Source of the DNA: JBBRYW01 sp038237235 | GTDB taxonomy: Bacteria; Actinomycetota; Thermoleophilia; Gaiellales; Gaiellaceae | Assembly: GCA_038237235.1 (NCBI GenBank) | Contig: JBBRYW010000002.1 | Span: 1 to 64,000, forward strand | Length of the DNA stretch: 64,000 nt | Reading direction: 5' to 3' | Shown: in pieces, positions 7,719 through 17,069 of the stretch | Layout of the letters: the number at the start of each line of letters is the position of its first letter | How positions within the stretch are numbered: position 1 is the stretch's first letter | Made by a program: the position numbers and the translations under genes | Notes under the pieces: generated by a model | What the model was told of the DNA's origin: nothing | The model's database searches: none | The model's input: the letters and a program-made list of their open reading frames with translations, nothing else

Positions 7719-10700
7719 ATGCCGCGCTGCATTAGCTGCCGGCACGACAATCCGGCCGAGGCCCGCTTCTGCCTGGCGTGCGGCAGCGCCTTGAGCGCCC
7801 CCGCGCCGCTCGCGACGGCGGCACCCGCCGCTGTCTGCATCGCCTGCGGCGAGAAGAACCCCGAGGGCGCCAGGTTCTGTCTCGCGTGCGGAGCACCCTT
7901 CACGCCGCCAGAGCCGCTGCGGGAAGAGCGCAAGCTGATCACCGTCCTCTTCACCGATATCGTCGGCTCCACTGCGCGGGCGGAGCAGCTCGACCCCGAG
8001 GACGTGCGGGCAATGCTGCGGCCCTACTACTCCCGGTTGCGCAGCGAGCTCGAACGCTTCGGCGGCACGGTGGAGAAGTTCATCGGTGACGCCGTCGTTG
8101 CCCTCTTCGGCGCGCCGGTCGCGCACGAAGACGATCCGGAGCGGGCTGTGCGGGCGGCGCTCGCCATCCGTCAGGCGATCGACGAGCTGAACGCCGGCGA
8201 CGAGTGGCTGGATCTCAAGATCAGGATCGGAGTCAACACCGGGGAGGCGCTCGTCGTCGTGGGCGCCCGTGCGTCCGAAGGGGAGGGGGTGGCTGCCGGG
8301 GACGTGATGAACACGGCCGCGCGGCTCCAGTCGAGCGCGCCGGTGGACGGCATCCTCGTGGGCGAGCTGACGTACCGAGCGACGAGTGACGCGATCGACT
8401 ACCGCCAAGCCGAACCGATCGCGGCGAAGGGCAAGTCCGAGCCGGTTCCGGTCTGGCAAGCCCTGGGCGCGAAGGAAAAGCTCGCGCGCCGTCCAGTGCC
8501 ACAGACGCCGCTCGTCGGCCGGCGGGAAGAGCTCGACGCGATCTGGTCGGCGTGGCGCTCTGCAAGCGAACGATCGCGACCGGCGCTCGCCACCGTTCTC
8601 GGCTCGCCCGGCGTCGGGAAGACCCGCCTCGTCTGCGAGTTCACGGAAGCCGTTGCCGAGGTCGCAGACGTGCACTGGGGCCGCTGCCTCTCCTACGGCG
8701 AAGGCATCACGTACTGGCCAATCAACGAGGCTCTGAAGAGCGCCGCCGGAATCCTGCAGAGCGACGACGGCGACACGATGTCCGAGAAGCTTGGCGGCCT
8801 GCTCGAGGCGCTGCCGACCGACAATGAGGACGAGCTTCGCACGATGGCGGCGGCGCTCGCGAACCTGGTAGGCGTGGCCACTACGCCACGCGGCACGTAT
8901 TCGGCGAGCCAGATCGGCCAGGGAGAGCTGCACTGGGGCATCCGCCGCGTCCTCGAGCTGCTCGCGAGCGAGCGCCCGATCGTCCTCGTCCTCGAGGATC
9001 TCCATTGGGCCGAGCCGACGCTGCTCGAGCTGATCCACTTCCTCGTCTCGGGCTCGGCCGCGCTGCTCGTGCTCGGCTCCGCCAGGCCCGAGCTTGCCGA
9101 GAAGCAGCCTTCGTTCCTCGCGGGCGGCGAGACGATCGCACTCGATCCGCTGACCGGCGAGGAGAGCGTCGCCTTCCTGAGCGGGCTGCTTGGCGACCTC
9201 GGGCTGCGCCGCGAGACGGTCGAGACAGTGCTCCGGAACGCCGGCGGCAATCCGCTCTTCCTCGAGGAGACGGTGCGCATGCTCGCCTCCGGCCAGGCAG
9301 CGGGCGGCGACGGAGACGCGCTCCCGGTGCCGACCAATCTCCAGACGCTGATCGGGTCGCGGCTCGACCAGCTCGTCTCGACCGAGAAGCAGCTCGTGCA
9401 GCTCGCGGCCGTGATCGGCAGCGTCTTCTGGTCCGGGGCGGTGGCGCACCTGGAGCATTCCTCCGACGACACGCTCGGCGCCCGCCTCGCCGCGCTCGAG
9501 CAACGCGACCTGATTCGCGCGCACGAGCTCTCGACCGTCGCCGCCCAGCACGAGTACGCGTTCAAGCACATCTTGATCCGCGACGTGGCCTACGGCGAGC
9601 TGCCGAAGGGGCGGCGCGCGGGGCTCCACCTCGATTTCGCGGGGTGGCTGGCGACGCTGCCCGGCTCGGGCGACGAGCTGATCGAGATCGTGGCGCATCA
9701 CCTGGAGCAGTCGTGCCGCCTGGCCCGCGAGGTAGCCTCGAGCCCGGTCGACCCTCCGGTGGCGATGGCGGTCGAGGCTCTGACGCGTGCGGCCGACAAG
9801 GCCGAGCGGCGGGAAGGCTTCCGTGAGGCTGAGCGCTTCTATGCACGAGCGCTGGAGCTGCTCGACGACGACTCGTCGGAGCCGGTTCTCGAGCTGCGGC
9901 TCGGTCGTGGGCGGATGCTGGTCGCGCTCGGTGACCTGGGGCGCGCGCAGGAGACTCTCGGGCTCGTGACCGAAGGGGCGCGCGACCGTGGTCGGCGCGA
10001 CCTCTGCGGCCGCGCGCTCGTGGAGCTCGGCAACATCGCGTGGAAGCAAGGCCGGGCCGCGGACGGGCGAGAGTCGTTGCGGGAGGCGGAGTCGATCGCT
10101 GCCGAGATCGGGGAGCGCGCCCTCGAGGTTCGGGCGGCCTACGAGTCGGCGTACCTGCGGGCGTGGCTCGACGGCGAGTCGGAGAGCGCCCTCGAGGATC
10201 TGCTCTCCGCGCTCGCGATCGCAGACGAGCTCGACGATCGCGCGCTGAGGATCGGCGGGCACATGCGCCTCGGAAGCATGCTCTTCAACGCCGGGCGTCT
10301 CAGCGAGGCCGAGAGCCATCTGCGGAGCTGCGTCGAGCTTGCAGCCGAGCTCGGGAGCCGGCGCGATGCCGCCCGGGCGACGTGCATGCTGGGGATCCTG
10401 AACGGCTATCGCGGCGACAACGACGACGCGGAGCGCCTGGCTCTCGAGGCCCACGACTGGCTCGAGCGGACGGGCGACAGCCGCATGCAGGTGCAGAACC
10501 TCCGCACCCTGGCGCGCTCCGCGCTGAGCCGGCGCGACCTCGCGGCTGCCGAGGAGCGACTGCGCGAGGCGCTCCCGCTCGCTCTCGAGGGAGGCGGCTA
10601 CCTCGTCGTCGAGGTGTACCGCTATCTCGCCGAGGTGCTCGTTCGCCAGGCGCGGGTCGACGAGGCGAATGAGCTGGTCGCCTTCGCGGCCCGCGACGTC

Positions 10701-11033
10701 TCGGAGGAGGACGGGTACGCGCGCGCGGCTCTCCTGGTCGCAGAGGCCGCAGTGGCGACAGCGGCCGGCGAGGCGTCGGCGGCGACGAGTGCGTTCACGC
10801 GGGCCTTGCAGCTCCTGGAGGAGCAGCAGCTCCTCGTCGACCTTGCGGAGACCCGCCTGGCGTTTGCCCGCTCACTGCGGTCCTTGGGTGAGGAGACAGG
10901 AGCCCGCGCCGAGCTCGAGCAGGCCCGGGCGACGTACAAGCGGATCGGAGCGGAGACGCTCCTCGCCGTGATCGACGAGGAGCTCGAGGAGTTGGCGGGG
11001 GCCGGCGGCGCCGGCCCCCGCGCGAGCTCCTAG
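7719..11033 (+). CDS. Adenylate/guanylate cyclase-AAA ATPase-TPR regulator with double zinc ribbon
   Basis: A 1104-residue multidomain signalling protein. Residues 1-65 hold two zinc ribbons (CISC...CLAC and CIAC...CLAC). About 70-240 is a class III nucleotide cyclase domain with the metal-binding LFTDIVGSTA, FIGDAVVALFGAP and GDVMNTAARLQ. About 265-600 is an AAA/NACHT-like ATPase with P-loop GSPGVGKTRL and Walker B VLVLEDLHWAE. The remainder is TPR-like helical repeats. The architecture matches the actinobacterial cyclase/ATPase regulators (compare M. tuberculosis Rv0891c/Rv1358-type proteins). Cyclase activity is plausible because the metal aspartates are kept; the input signal is unknown. 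Confidence 0.9.
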   Translation: MPRCISCRHDNPAEARFCLACGSALSAPAPLATAAPAAVCIACGEKNPEGARFCLACGAPFTPPEPLREERKLITVLFTDIVGSTARAEQLDPEDVRAMLRPYYSRLRSELERFGGTVEKFIGDAVVALFGAPVAHEDDPERAVRAALAIRQAIDELNAGDEWLDLKIRIGVNTGEALVVVGARASEGEGVAAGDVMNTAARLQSSAPVDGILVGELTYRATSDAIDYRQAEPIAAKGKSEPVPVWQALGAKEKLARRPVPQTPLVGRREELDAIWSAWRSASERSRPALATVLGSPGVGKTRLVCEFTEAVAEVADVHWGRCLSYGEGITYWPINEALKSAAGILQSDDGDTMSEKLGGLLEALPTDNEDELRTMAAALANLVGVATTPRGTYSASQIGQGELHWGIRRVLELLASERPIVLVLEDLHWAEPTLLELIHFLVSGSAALLVLGSARPELAEKQPSFLAGGETIALDPLTGEESVAFLSGLLGDLGLRRETVETVLRNAGGNPLFLEETVRMLASGQAAGGDGDALPVPTNLQTLIGSRLDQLVSTEKQLVQLAAVIGSVFWSGAVAHLEHSSDDTLGARLAALEQRDLIRAHELSTVAAQHEYAFKHILIRDVAYGELPKGRRAGLHLDFAGWLATLPGSGDELIEIVAHHLEQSCRLAREVASSPVDPPVAMAVEALTRAADKAERREGFREAERFYARALELLDDDSSEPVLELRLGRGRMLVALGDLGRAQETLGLVTEGARDRGRRDLCGRALVELGNIAWKQGRAADGRESLREAESIAAEIGERALEVRAAYESAYLRAWLDGESESALEDLLSALAIADELDDRALRIGGHMRLGSMLFNAGRLSEAESHLRSCVELAAELGSRRDAARATCMLGILNGYRGDNDDAERLALEAHDWLERTGDSRMQVQNLRTLARSALSRRDLAAAEERLREALPLALEGGGYLVVEVYRYLAEVLVRQARVDEANELVAFAARDVSEEDGYARAALLVAEAAVATAAGEASAATSAFTRALQLLEEQQLLVDLAETRLAFARSLRSLGEETGARAELEQARATYKRIGAETLLAVIDEELEELAGAGGAGPRASS

Positions 11034-12328
11034 GACGCTCGCTTCGACATGCTCCGGCGCCCCGGTGGCGGCGGTGGGGGCGGGCTGGTCGGGAAGCAGA
11101 ATCCGGTTCCCGGGCTCGCCGTGGCCGTTGAGCTCTCGCCGGAGAAGCACACGATTCCGATCGAGCAAGCCGACTGGTTGCACGAGTTGTGCTCGCTGTC
11201 ACCGTTGACCCTGGCGAACTGATTGACACTGCAGATGCCGCTCGATTCGCAGAGGCCGTCGATGCGCGTGAACTGGTCCGCGGACGGCGAGGTCGCGCTC
11301 AGCGACGAGCTCTGGTCGAGGTTGAACCTGTCGTTCGGGTTCACCGACTGGTTCGAGCAGCATTCCATCGGGCCCGACTGGGACTCGATGACGGTCGAGT
11401 CCTTCGAGTTCTGGTCGAGGTCCTCGTGCTGGCGAACGGCCGCCTCGGAGACGTCCATGCTGTTCTGCGTGACGTGGCCCTCGAGCGTGCTGTACTGATT
11501 CTGGTTGCCGCTCGCTGTCTTGCTCGTGGCTGTCTCGTTCGCCTGAACGGTCTGGTCCCCGTGGGCCGAGTTCTTGCCCGAGTCGGAGCTCTGCTGCACC
11601 GAGACGTAGATGCTCGGCTTCTGGGTCTGGTCGACCGAGTCTCCGCCTTGCGTGAGGCTCTGGTCGATGCGCTGCTTGCTCTGCACGCTGTTCGAGCCCG
11701 ACCCGTTGTCCTGCTTCACCGCCGCTTGCTGCGTCCCCGTCTGGCGTGCCTGGTCGGTCTGCGTCTGGCGGATCACCTGCTCGATGAACGCATCGTTGGC
11801 GCCGGTCGTGTTCTGCTGGTAGACGGCGCAGGACTCCGTGACGGGATTCACGGTCGAGCGGATCACGCAGCGGGCCGTGTTCTTCGTCCCGCTCGAGTTG
11901 ATCTGGACGATCACGCAGTCCGTTGTCGTGTTCGAGGCCGCCGGGAACCCGGGAAACGGGGATGGAGGCTCTGGTGGGAAGCCCGTGGGATTCGGTCCAC
12001 TCGACGCCGGCGTCGAGCTGCACTCGAACTGGTTCTGGCCGTTCGAGTCTGAGCTCGCGACCTGGAGCACCCGTTTCGCCTTCGTGCACGTCCAGCCGCG
12101 GCCGGGGCAACTCAGGCCCGCGTAGTTGTGAGAGCCGCGCTGCACGACCATTCCGGCCGAGCTGATGTGTCGCGCGCGAAGGTACCTCTTGATCTGCGCC
12201 ACGCTCGTAAAGCCGGTCGGGTGCGCCGCGGCGCGGCGGCTTGAAGCCGAGCCCGCCCCGGCAGCTCCGACGAGCAGGGCTGACCCCGCGACGGCGGCCA
12301 GCAGGATGATCGCGATTCGGCGCTTCAT
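11030..12328 (-). CDS. Exported Gln/Ser/Asn-rich repetitive protein
   Basis: A 432-residue secreted protein with a clear signal peptide (MKRRIAIILLAAVAGSALLVGAAGAGSA). An N-terminal part of ~100 residues contains CPGRGWTCTKAKRVLQ. The long central part is low-complexity, rich in Q, N, S, T and D, with repeating hydrophilic units such as QTDQARQTGTQQ, SKQRIDQSLTQGGDSVDQ and ETATSKTASGNQNQ. The tail is proline-rich (TSPPPPPPPG). Repeat-rich polar proteins of this kind are often surface or amyloid-like fibre proteins, but no family is assigned. It converges with and overlaps the cyclase gene by four bases. Confidence 0.75.
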   Translation of the reverse strand: MKRRIAIILLAAVAGSALLVGAAGAGSASSRRAAAHPTGFTSVAQIKRYLRARHISSAGMVVQRGSHNYAGLSCPGRGWTCTKAKRVLQVASSDSNGQNQFECSSTPASSGPNPTGFPPEPPSPFPGFPAASNTTTDCVIVQINSSGTKNTARCVIRSTVNPVTESCAVYQQNTTGANDAFIEQVIRQTQTDQARQTGTQQAAVKQDNGSGSNSVQSKQRIDQSLTQGGDSVDQTQKPSIYVSVQQSSDSGKNSAHGDQTVQANETATSKTASGNQNQYSTLEGHVTQNSMDVSEAAVRQHEDLDQNSKDSTVIESQSGPMECCSNQSVNPNDRFNLDQSSSLSATSPSADQFTRIDGLCESSGICSVNQFARVNGDSEHNSCNQSACSIGIVCFSGESSTATASPGTGFCFPTSPPPPPPPGRRSMSKRAS

Positions 12329-12571
12329 ATCTCTCCTTGCTTCGAAGGGGGCGCGTTCGTCGACGCCGCAGAAGATCGGAGTCTACGACCCTCCGGCGCC
12401 AGGTTCAATGCGAACCCGCCGGCCTGCGAGATGAGGCTAACTAACCAAAACGACCCGCTCGAGTCTCACCGAGGGAAGCCAAAACTTCGACCAAGTCGTC
12501 GTGGTTGCCGGCCGAGGTCGCTCTTCTTGCGATCCGGCGACCGTGACGCTTCTCTCACAGGGGGTCATCGG

Positions 12572-13105
12572 ATGCGGAGATATCTGCTGCTGTTACTCAT
12601 CGTGGTAGTCACCGGCGCAAGCGCCGGCCTCGAAGCGCCACCGCCGGGGAAGGCGACGGGGACGGCCTTCGTCCTCCTCGATCAGATCGACGGCTACCGG
12701 AAAGAGACGTGGCGGTGGCAGGCGCTGATGGGGGCTCGCCGAACGCCCAGCCAGCGCACCGAGCGGGCCGGTGGTCTTGCCTACCGGAAGTGGGTCCGAA
12801 GTCTCTGGCGCGGTCGCGCCCTTCATGCCCGCGGACAAGCCGCCCGACCGCCTCACCGAAGCGCCTGGCAGTGCCTGCAGCGCTACGAGGCGCCCTGGCA
12901 CGCTGCGACCGGCAACGGCTACTACGGCGGACTTCAGATGGACATCGGGTTCCAGGCACGGTACGGCGTGGGCCTGCTCCGCTCCAAGGGGACAGCGGAC
13001 CGGTGGACGTCGGTCGAGCAGATGTGGGTCGCCGAGCGGGCCTTCCGCTCTGGGCGGGGCTTCTACCCGTGGCCGAACACCGCGCGAGCCTGCGGCCTGA
13101 TCTAG
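12572..13105 (+). CDS. Resuscitation-promoting-factor-like transglycosylase domain protein
   Basis: A 177-residue exported protein. The ATG at 12572 opens a signal peptide (MRRYLLLLLIVVVTGASAG). The C-terminal ~75 residues form an Rpf/transglycosylase-like domain: WQCLQRYEAPWHAATGNGYYGGLQMD, then VEQMWVAERAF and FYPWPNTARACGL. Rpf proteins cleave peptidoglycan and wake dormant actinobacterial cells. The catalytic glutamate corresponds to the E in RYEAPW. No LysM or G5 wall-binding domain is present, so it is a minimal form. Confidence 0.85.
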   Translation: MRRYLLLLLIVVVTGASAGLEAPPPGKATGTAFVLLDQIDGYRKETWRWQALMGARRTPSQRTERAGGLAYRKWVRSLWRGRALHARGQAARPPHRSAWQCLQRYEAPWHAATGNGYYGGLQMDIGFQARYGVGLLRSKGTADRWTSVEQMWVAERAFRSGRGFYPWPNTARACGLI

Positions 13106-13136
13106 CGCCAAGCCGCCCGTCGTCAGGAGCGTCGGC

Positions 13137-13156
13137 CCCGGGACGCAAGTCCCGGG
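13137..13156. terminator. Bidirectional hairpin terminator
   Basis: A perfect 8-bp inverted repeat (CCCGGGAC / GTCCCGGG) with a GCAA tetraloop lies between the converging Rpf-like gene and the 13173-14113 pair. There is no clear U-run on either side, as is common in GC-rich actinobacteria. Confidence 0.7.
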
Positions 13157-13172
13157 ACCGGGCCTGGCAGGT

Positions 13173-13556
13173 TCAGGTCGAGAGCAGTCGCTCGAAGAAC
13201 GAGCGGTAACGCTGCAGCCCGACGCGAAGATCCTCGGTCGAGGCGTCGCCACCGCCGCTCCACTGCGCCTCGAGCGTCTCCCGCTCGGAAGCGAACGTCT
13301 GGGCGAGCCGCTGCATCAGCTCGGCCACCAAGGCGTCCGCCTGCTCGACCGACTCGCGCGGAGCATCCACGAATCGCGTCTGAATCGAGCTCCACCGGCC
13401 GCGGAAGCTTTCGGCTTCCTCGCCGGGAAGCAGCGACTCGAGGCCGCCGTTTCCTGTATCCGCGGCATCATCGTCGACAACCGCTGCCGAGTCGCTCTCG
13501 GCGGCTTGTGGCTGGGCGATGTCAGCGGTGGTCAGGTTTCGATTCTCCTCGGTCAT
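13173..13556 (-). CDS. Small hydrophilic protein, paralogous tail to the upstream gene
   Basis: A 127-residue acidic protein without a membrane segment. Its start overlaps the stop of the upstream membrane protein (ATGA). Its C-terminal ~85 residues read as a helical domain (FRGRWSSIQTRFVDAPRESV, ADALVAELMQRLAQTF) ending STEDLRVGLQRYRSFFERLL. The same ending (STEDLRQSLVHYRSLFEQLL) occurs in the neighbour, so the two share a duplicated domain. Function is unknown; the likely role is as a soluble partner of the membrane-anchored protein. Confidence 0.75.
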   Translation of the reverse strand: MTEENRNLTTADIAQPQAAESDSAAVVDDDAADTGNGGLESLLPGEEAESFRGRWSSIQTRFVDAPRESVEQADALVAELMQRLAQTFASERETLEAQWSGGGDASTEDLRVGLQRYRSFFERLLST

Positions 13557-14113
13557 CGCTCGGCCTCCACACGCTCGGGCGCCCGCGTCTCGAGCAACTG
13601 CTCGAAGAGCGAGCGGTAATGGACGAGTGACTGGCGCAAGTCCTCGGTGGATGCCTCTCCCCGCTGACTCGCGACCGAGACGCCGTGGGCTGCGCGGTAG
13701 TTCTCGACGATCTCCGGATGGTCGACCGAGATATCGGCTGCCCTCTGCTCGAAGTCGTCAGTCGGGTAGCCGCGCTCGCGCATGACCTCCTGCACGAGAC
13801 TGTCGGCGTCGCCGACCGCGCTCCCCGGATCGTCGACGAACCGTGCCTGCGTCTCGCGCCAGCGATCGAAGTACCGGTCGCGCGCCGCAGGCGTGAGCGG
13901 CCGGATGTCGAGCTCCTCACGCCGTTTCTCGCGTTGCGCCAGCTCCGACTCGGCCTCCCGGCGGTTCCCTGTCTGCTCGACCGTCCGGTCGTACTCCGGC
14001 CCGAAGCCCTCCTGCAGATGCGCGGTGCGGCGCTTTCGGGTGAGGTTCCACGCGACCAGGCCGAGCACGAGAACGACCGCCGCGACGATCACGATCCATA
14101 CCCAGGTATCCAT
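13553..14113 (-). CDS. Membrane-anchored helical protein of unknown function
   Basis: A 186-residue protein with one N-terminal transmembrane helix (VWIVIVAAVVLVLGLVAW) followed by a charged cytoplasmic domain rich in E, R and Q. The domain has FDRWRETQARFVDDPGSAV, close to IQTRFVDAPRESV in the downstream gene, and the shared end STEDLRQSLVHYRSLFEQLL. It is translationally coupled to that gene by a four-base overlap. Function is not known. Confidence 0.78.
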   Translation of the reverse strand: MDTWVWIVIVAAVVLVLGLVAWNLTRKRRTAHLQEGFGPEYDRTVEQTGNRREAESELAQREKRREELDIRPLTPAARDRYFDRWRETQARFVDDPGSAVGDADSLVQEVMRERGYPTDDFEQRAADISVDHPEIVENYRAAHGVSVASQRGEASTEDLRQSLVHYRSLFEQLLETRAPERVEAER

Positions 14114-14199
14114 TTTGTTCCTCCTTCTCCCCCGCAGCTCGTTGACCCGCGGGTCAATTGCCGACTGGATACCCCCTGATGGAAGCCGTAAACAGGGCG

Positions 14200-15651
14200 T
14201 CAGCCGAGCTTGGCGCGGAGGAGCTCGTTGACGACTCGCGGGTCGGCCTTTCCTGCGGTCTCCTTCATCACCTGCCCGACGAAGAAGCCGAGCAACCCCT
14301 GCTTGCCGGCCCGGTATGCCGCCACCTGCGATTCGTTCGCGGCCAGCACCCGATCGATCAGCGGCTCGAGCTCGCCCGAATCCGTGATCGACGACTCGGC
14401 CAGGTACCGATCGGCGGAGAACATCGGGTCGCCGCTCGCCGACAGCGCCTCGAGGAACGACGTGCGGGGGATCGTGGCTCGCGCGCCGATCAGCCTGCCG
14501 AGCTCGGTCGCGTCGACGAGCGCGGGATCGACGCTCGCTGCTGCGAGCTCGTTCATGAGTACGTTGGAGGCCGCCTTCGCGTCCGTTCCGGCGGCCACGA
14601 CCTGCTCGAAGAGGGCGGCGGTCGCGGCATTGCCGTTCAGCACGTCGGCGTCGTAGAACGACAATCCGTAGGCGCTCCGGAATCGGTGGACGCGGTCGCC
14701 AGGCAGTTCGGTGAGCTCGGCCCGGACGCTCTCGACGAGCGAGCGTGGCGGCTCGATCGGAACGAGGTCGGGCTCAGGGAAATAGCGGTAGTCCTGCGCC
14801 TCTTCCTTCGAGCGAAGCGGCGGCGCATCCTCGTGAGCCGGGTCGAAGTGGAGCGTTTCCTGCTCGATCTCTCCCCCCGACTCGTAGATCTGGATCTGCC
14901 GTTCGACCTCCCGGGCGATTCCTCGGGCGGCGAAGGCGAAGGAGTTCATGTTCTTCAATTCGGTGCGCGTGCGAAGCTCGGCGGAGCCCTGCGGGCGCAC
15001 GGAGACGTTCACGTCGAAGCGAAACGACCCCTTCTCCATCTCCGCATCCGAGATCTCGAGCTCGACGACGGTCTGTCGCAGCAGCTGCAGAAAGCGTCTC
15101 GCGTCGTCCGCCGAGCGTAGATCGGGGCGCGTCACGATCTCGACCAGCGGAGTGCCGCCGCGGTTGAAGTCCACGAGCGTCCGCGTTGCGCCCGCGATTC
15201 GCCCCTCGCTACCGCCGACGTGAACGCTCTTCGCCGCATCCTCCTCGAGGTGAGCGCGGACGATGCCCACCTCGGCGTCGGCGTCCGGGCCGGGAACGAC
15301 GAAGCGGCCGTTCACGCAAAGCGGCTCGTCGTACTGCGAGATCTGGTAGCCCTTGGGGGAATCGGGGTAGAAGTACGCCTTGCGGTGGAAGAGCGCGCGG
15401 GGCGAGATGTCGCAGCCGAGCGCGAGGCCGAGCCTGATGGTCCACGCGACAGCGCGCCGGTTCGGCACCGGAAGCGCACCGGGGTGTGCGAGGCAGACCG
15501 GGCAGGTGAGGGCGTTCTCGGCCTCCCCGTAGGCGACGGCGCAGCGGCAGAACATCTTCGTGCGCGTCTTCAGGTGGATGTGGATCTCGAGGCCGATCAC
15601 GGACTCCCAAGCGGTCGTGCCGGGCTCGGCTTCGACCGTCGGGGTCGTCAC
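14200..15651 (-). CDS. gatB: Aspartyl/glutamyl-tRNA amidotransferase subunit B
   Basis: A 483-residue subunit B of the GatCAB complex, which converts Glu-tRNA(Gln) or Asp-tRNA(Asn) to the amidated forms. The GTG at 15651 overlaps the gatA stop and precedes WESVIGLEIHIHLKT; a longer open frame into gatA is not needed. Visible motifs are FCRCAV...CPVCL (zinc cysteines), HRKAYFYPDSPKGYQISQYD, YRYFPEPDL and the C-terminal YqeY-like tail ending GKADPRVVNELLRAKL. Normal length and third gene of the gatC-gatA-gatB operon. Confidence 0.95.
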   Translation of the reverse strand: MTTPTVEAEPGTTAWESVIGLEIHIHLKTRTKMFCRCAVAYGEAENALTCPVCLAHPGALPVPNRRAVAWTIRLGLALGCDISPRALFHRKAYFYPDSPKGYQISQYDEPLCVNGRFVVPGPDADAEVGIVRAHLEEDAAKSVHVGGSEGRIAGATRTLVDFNRGGTPLVEIVTRPDLRSADDARRFLQLLRQTVVELEISDAEMEKGSFRFDVNVSVRPQGSAELRTRTELKNMNSFAFAARGIAREVERQIQIYESGGEIEQETLHFDPAHEDAPPLRSKEEAQDYRYFPEPDLVPIEPPRSLVESVRAELTELPGDRVHRFRSAYGLSFYDADVLNGNAATAALFEQVVAAGTDAKAASNVLMNELAAASVDPALVDATELGRLIGARATIPRTSFLEALSASGDPMFSADRYLAESSITDSGELEPLIDRVLAANESQVAAYRAGKQGLLGFFVGQVMKETAGKADPRVVNELLRAKLG

Positions 15652-17069
15652 AGGATCGCCTCCGCGAGACGTGGCGGCACGACGTCGAAGCCAAGCGCGC
15701 GCTCGAGCGCGTGGCCGGCTCGAAAGAGCGTGTTCTCCGAGAACTGCGCGCCGACGAGCTGCAGGCCCACGGGTAGTCCGTCCGAGAGCCCGCACGGGAG
15801 CGAGAGGCTGGGAAGGCCGGCCATGTTCGGCGGGATCGCGAGCACGTCCGAGAGATACATGGCGAGCGGGTTCCCGGTCTTCGCGCCGAGGGGGAAAGCA
15901 ACCGTCGGGGACGTTGGCGACACGAGCACGTCGAACCGCTCGAGGGCCTCCGCGAACTCGCGCCGGATCACCGTCCGTACCTTCTGCGCCTGCCCGTAGA
16001 AGGCGTCGTAGTAGCCCGCCGAGAGCGCGTAGGTGCCGATCATGATCCGCCTCTTGGGCTCGTCGCCGAAGCCCGCGTCGCGCGTCCCCTCGTACATCTC
16101 CCGCACCGAGCCATGCGTCTCGGCGCGGAGGCCGTACCGGACGCCGTCGTAGCGCGCCAGGTTGGACGAGGCCTCAGCGGGAGCGATCACGTAGTAGCAG
16201 GGCAGGCCATAATCAACCGACAGGGGAAGCCTGCACTCCCCCACTTCTGCGCCCAGCTCGCGGCAGAGCTCGATCGCCCGCCCGACCGCGGCGCCGACGC
16301 CGGGCTCGATTCCCTCGACCTCGTTCAGCTCTCGCGGGACGCCGACGCGCAAGCCGCGCAGATCCTCGGCCTCCGGCAGCTCCACCGCCGCGGGCAGCTC
16401 GACCGTGGTCGAGTCACAGGGGTCGCGGCCGGCTATGACCCGGTACAGCAGCGCGCAGTCCCGCACCGTCTTCGCGAGCGGGCCGACCTGGTCGAGACTG
16501 GAGGCGAACGCGACGATGCCGTAGCGCGAGACAGTCCCGTACGTCGGCCTCAGGCCAACGATCCCGCACAGGGCGGCGGGCTGCTTGATCGATCCGCCCG
16601 TGTCGGAGCCGAGCGCCCAGGGGGCGAGGCCACCAGCGACGGCGGCCGCCGAGCCGCCTGACGAGCCGCCCGGGACGCGTTCGGGATCCCACGGGTTGCG
16701 GGTAGGCCCGTACGCCGAGTTCTCCGTCGACGAGCCCATCGCGAACTCGTCCATATTCGTCTTGCCGATCAGCGGCAGCCCCGCGTCCCCGCAGCGCGTC
16801 GCAACGGTCGCGTCGTAGACCGGCCGGTAGCCCTCGAGCATCCGCGAGCCTGCCGTCGTCTCGATCCCGCGCGTCGAGATCACGTCCTTGAAGGCGACGG
16901 GAACACCGTCGCCGCTTTGGTATTCGACCGTTCGGAGGTAGGCGTGCAGCTCGCCGTCGCGCTCGTCGATCGCGCTCAGGTAGGCCGCGTGCAGCTCGGC
17001 GGCCGAGATTTCACGTACTGCGATAAGCCGCGCCGCCTCCTCGGCGGTCAGACGTAGCGTGTCGATCAT
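15648..17069 (-). CDS. gatA: Aspartyl/glutamyl-tRNA amidotransferase subunit A
   Basis: A 473-residue amidase-signature enzyme that releases ammonia from glutamine for the GatB active site. The Ser-cisSer-Lys triad region is visible: VAFKDVISTRG, VPGGSSGGSAAAVAGG and GSDTGGSIKQPAALCG. It overlaps gatC upstream and gatB downstream by four bases each, a fully coupled operon. The operon implies that glutaminyl- and/or asparaginyl-tRNA is made by transamidation in this organism. Confidence 0.95.
   Translation of the reverse strand: MIDTLRLTAEEAARLIAVREISAAELHAAYLSAIDERDGELHAYLRTVEYQSGDGVPVAFKDVISTRGIETTAGSRMLEGYRPVYDATVATRCGDAGLPLIGKTNMDEFAMGSSTENSAYGPTRNPWDPERVPGGSSGGSAAAVAGGLAPWALGSDTGGSIKQPAALCGIVGLRPTYGTVSRYGIVAFASSLDQVGPLAKTVRDCALLYRVIAGRDPCDSTTVELPAAVELPEAEDLRGLRVGVPRELNEVEGIEPGVGAAVGRAIELCRELGAEVGECRLPLSVDYGLPCYYVIAPAEASSNLARYDGVRYGLRAETHGSVREMYEGTRDAGFGDEPKRRIMIGTYALSAGYYDAFYGQAQKVRTVIRREFAEALERFDVLVSPTSPTVAFPLGAKTGNPLAMYLSDVLAIPPNMAGLPSLSLPCGLSDGLPVGLQLVGAQFSENTLFRAGHALERALGFDVVPPRLAEAIL

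Noticed and set aside
7068..10454. A 1128-codon open frame opposite the cyclase gene
   Set aside because: Antisense of a protein with clear motifs; no domain in the translation.
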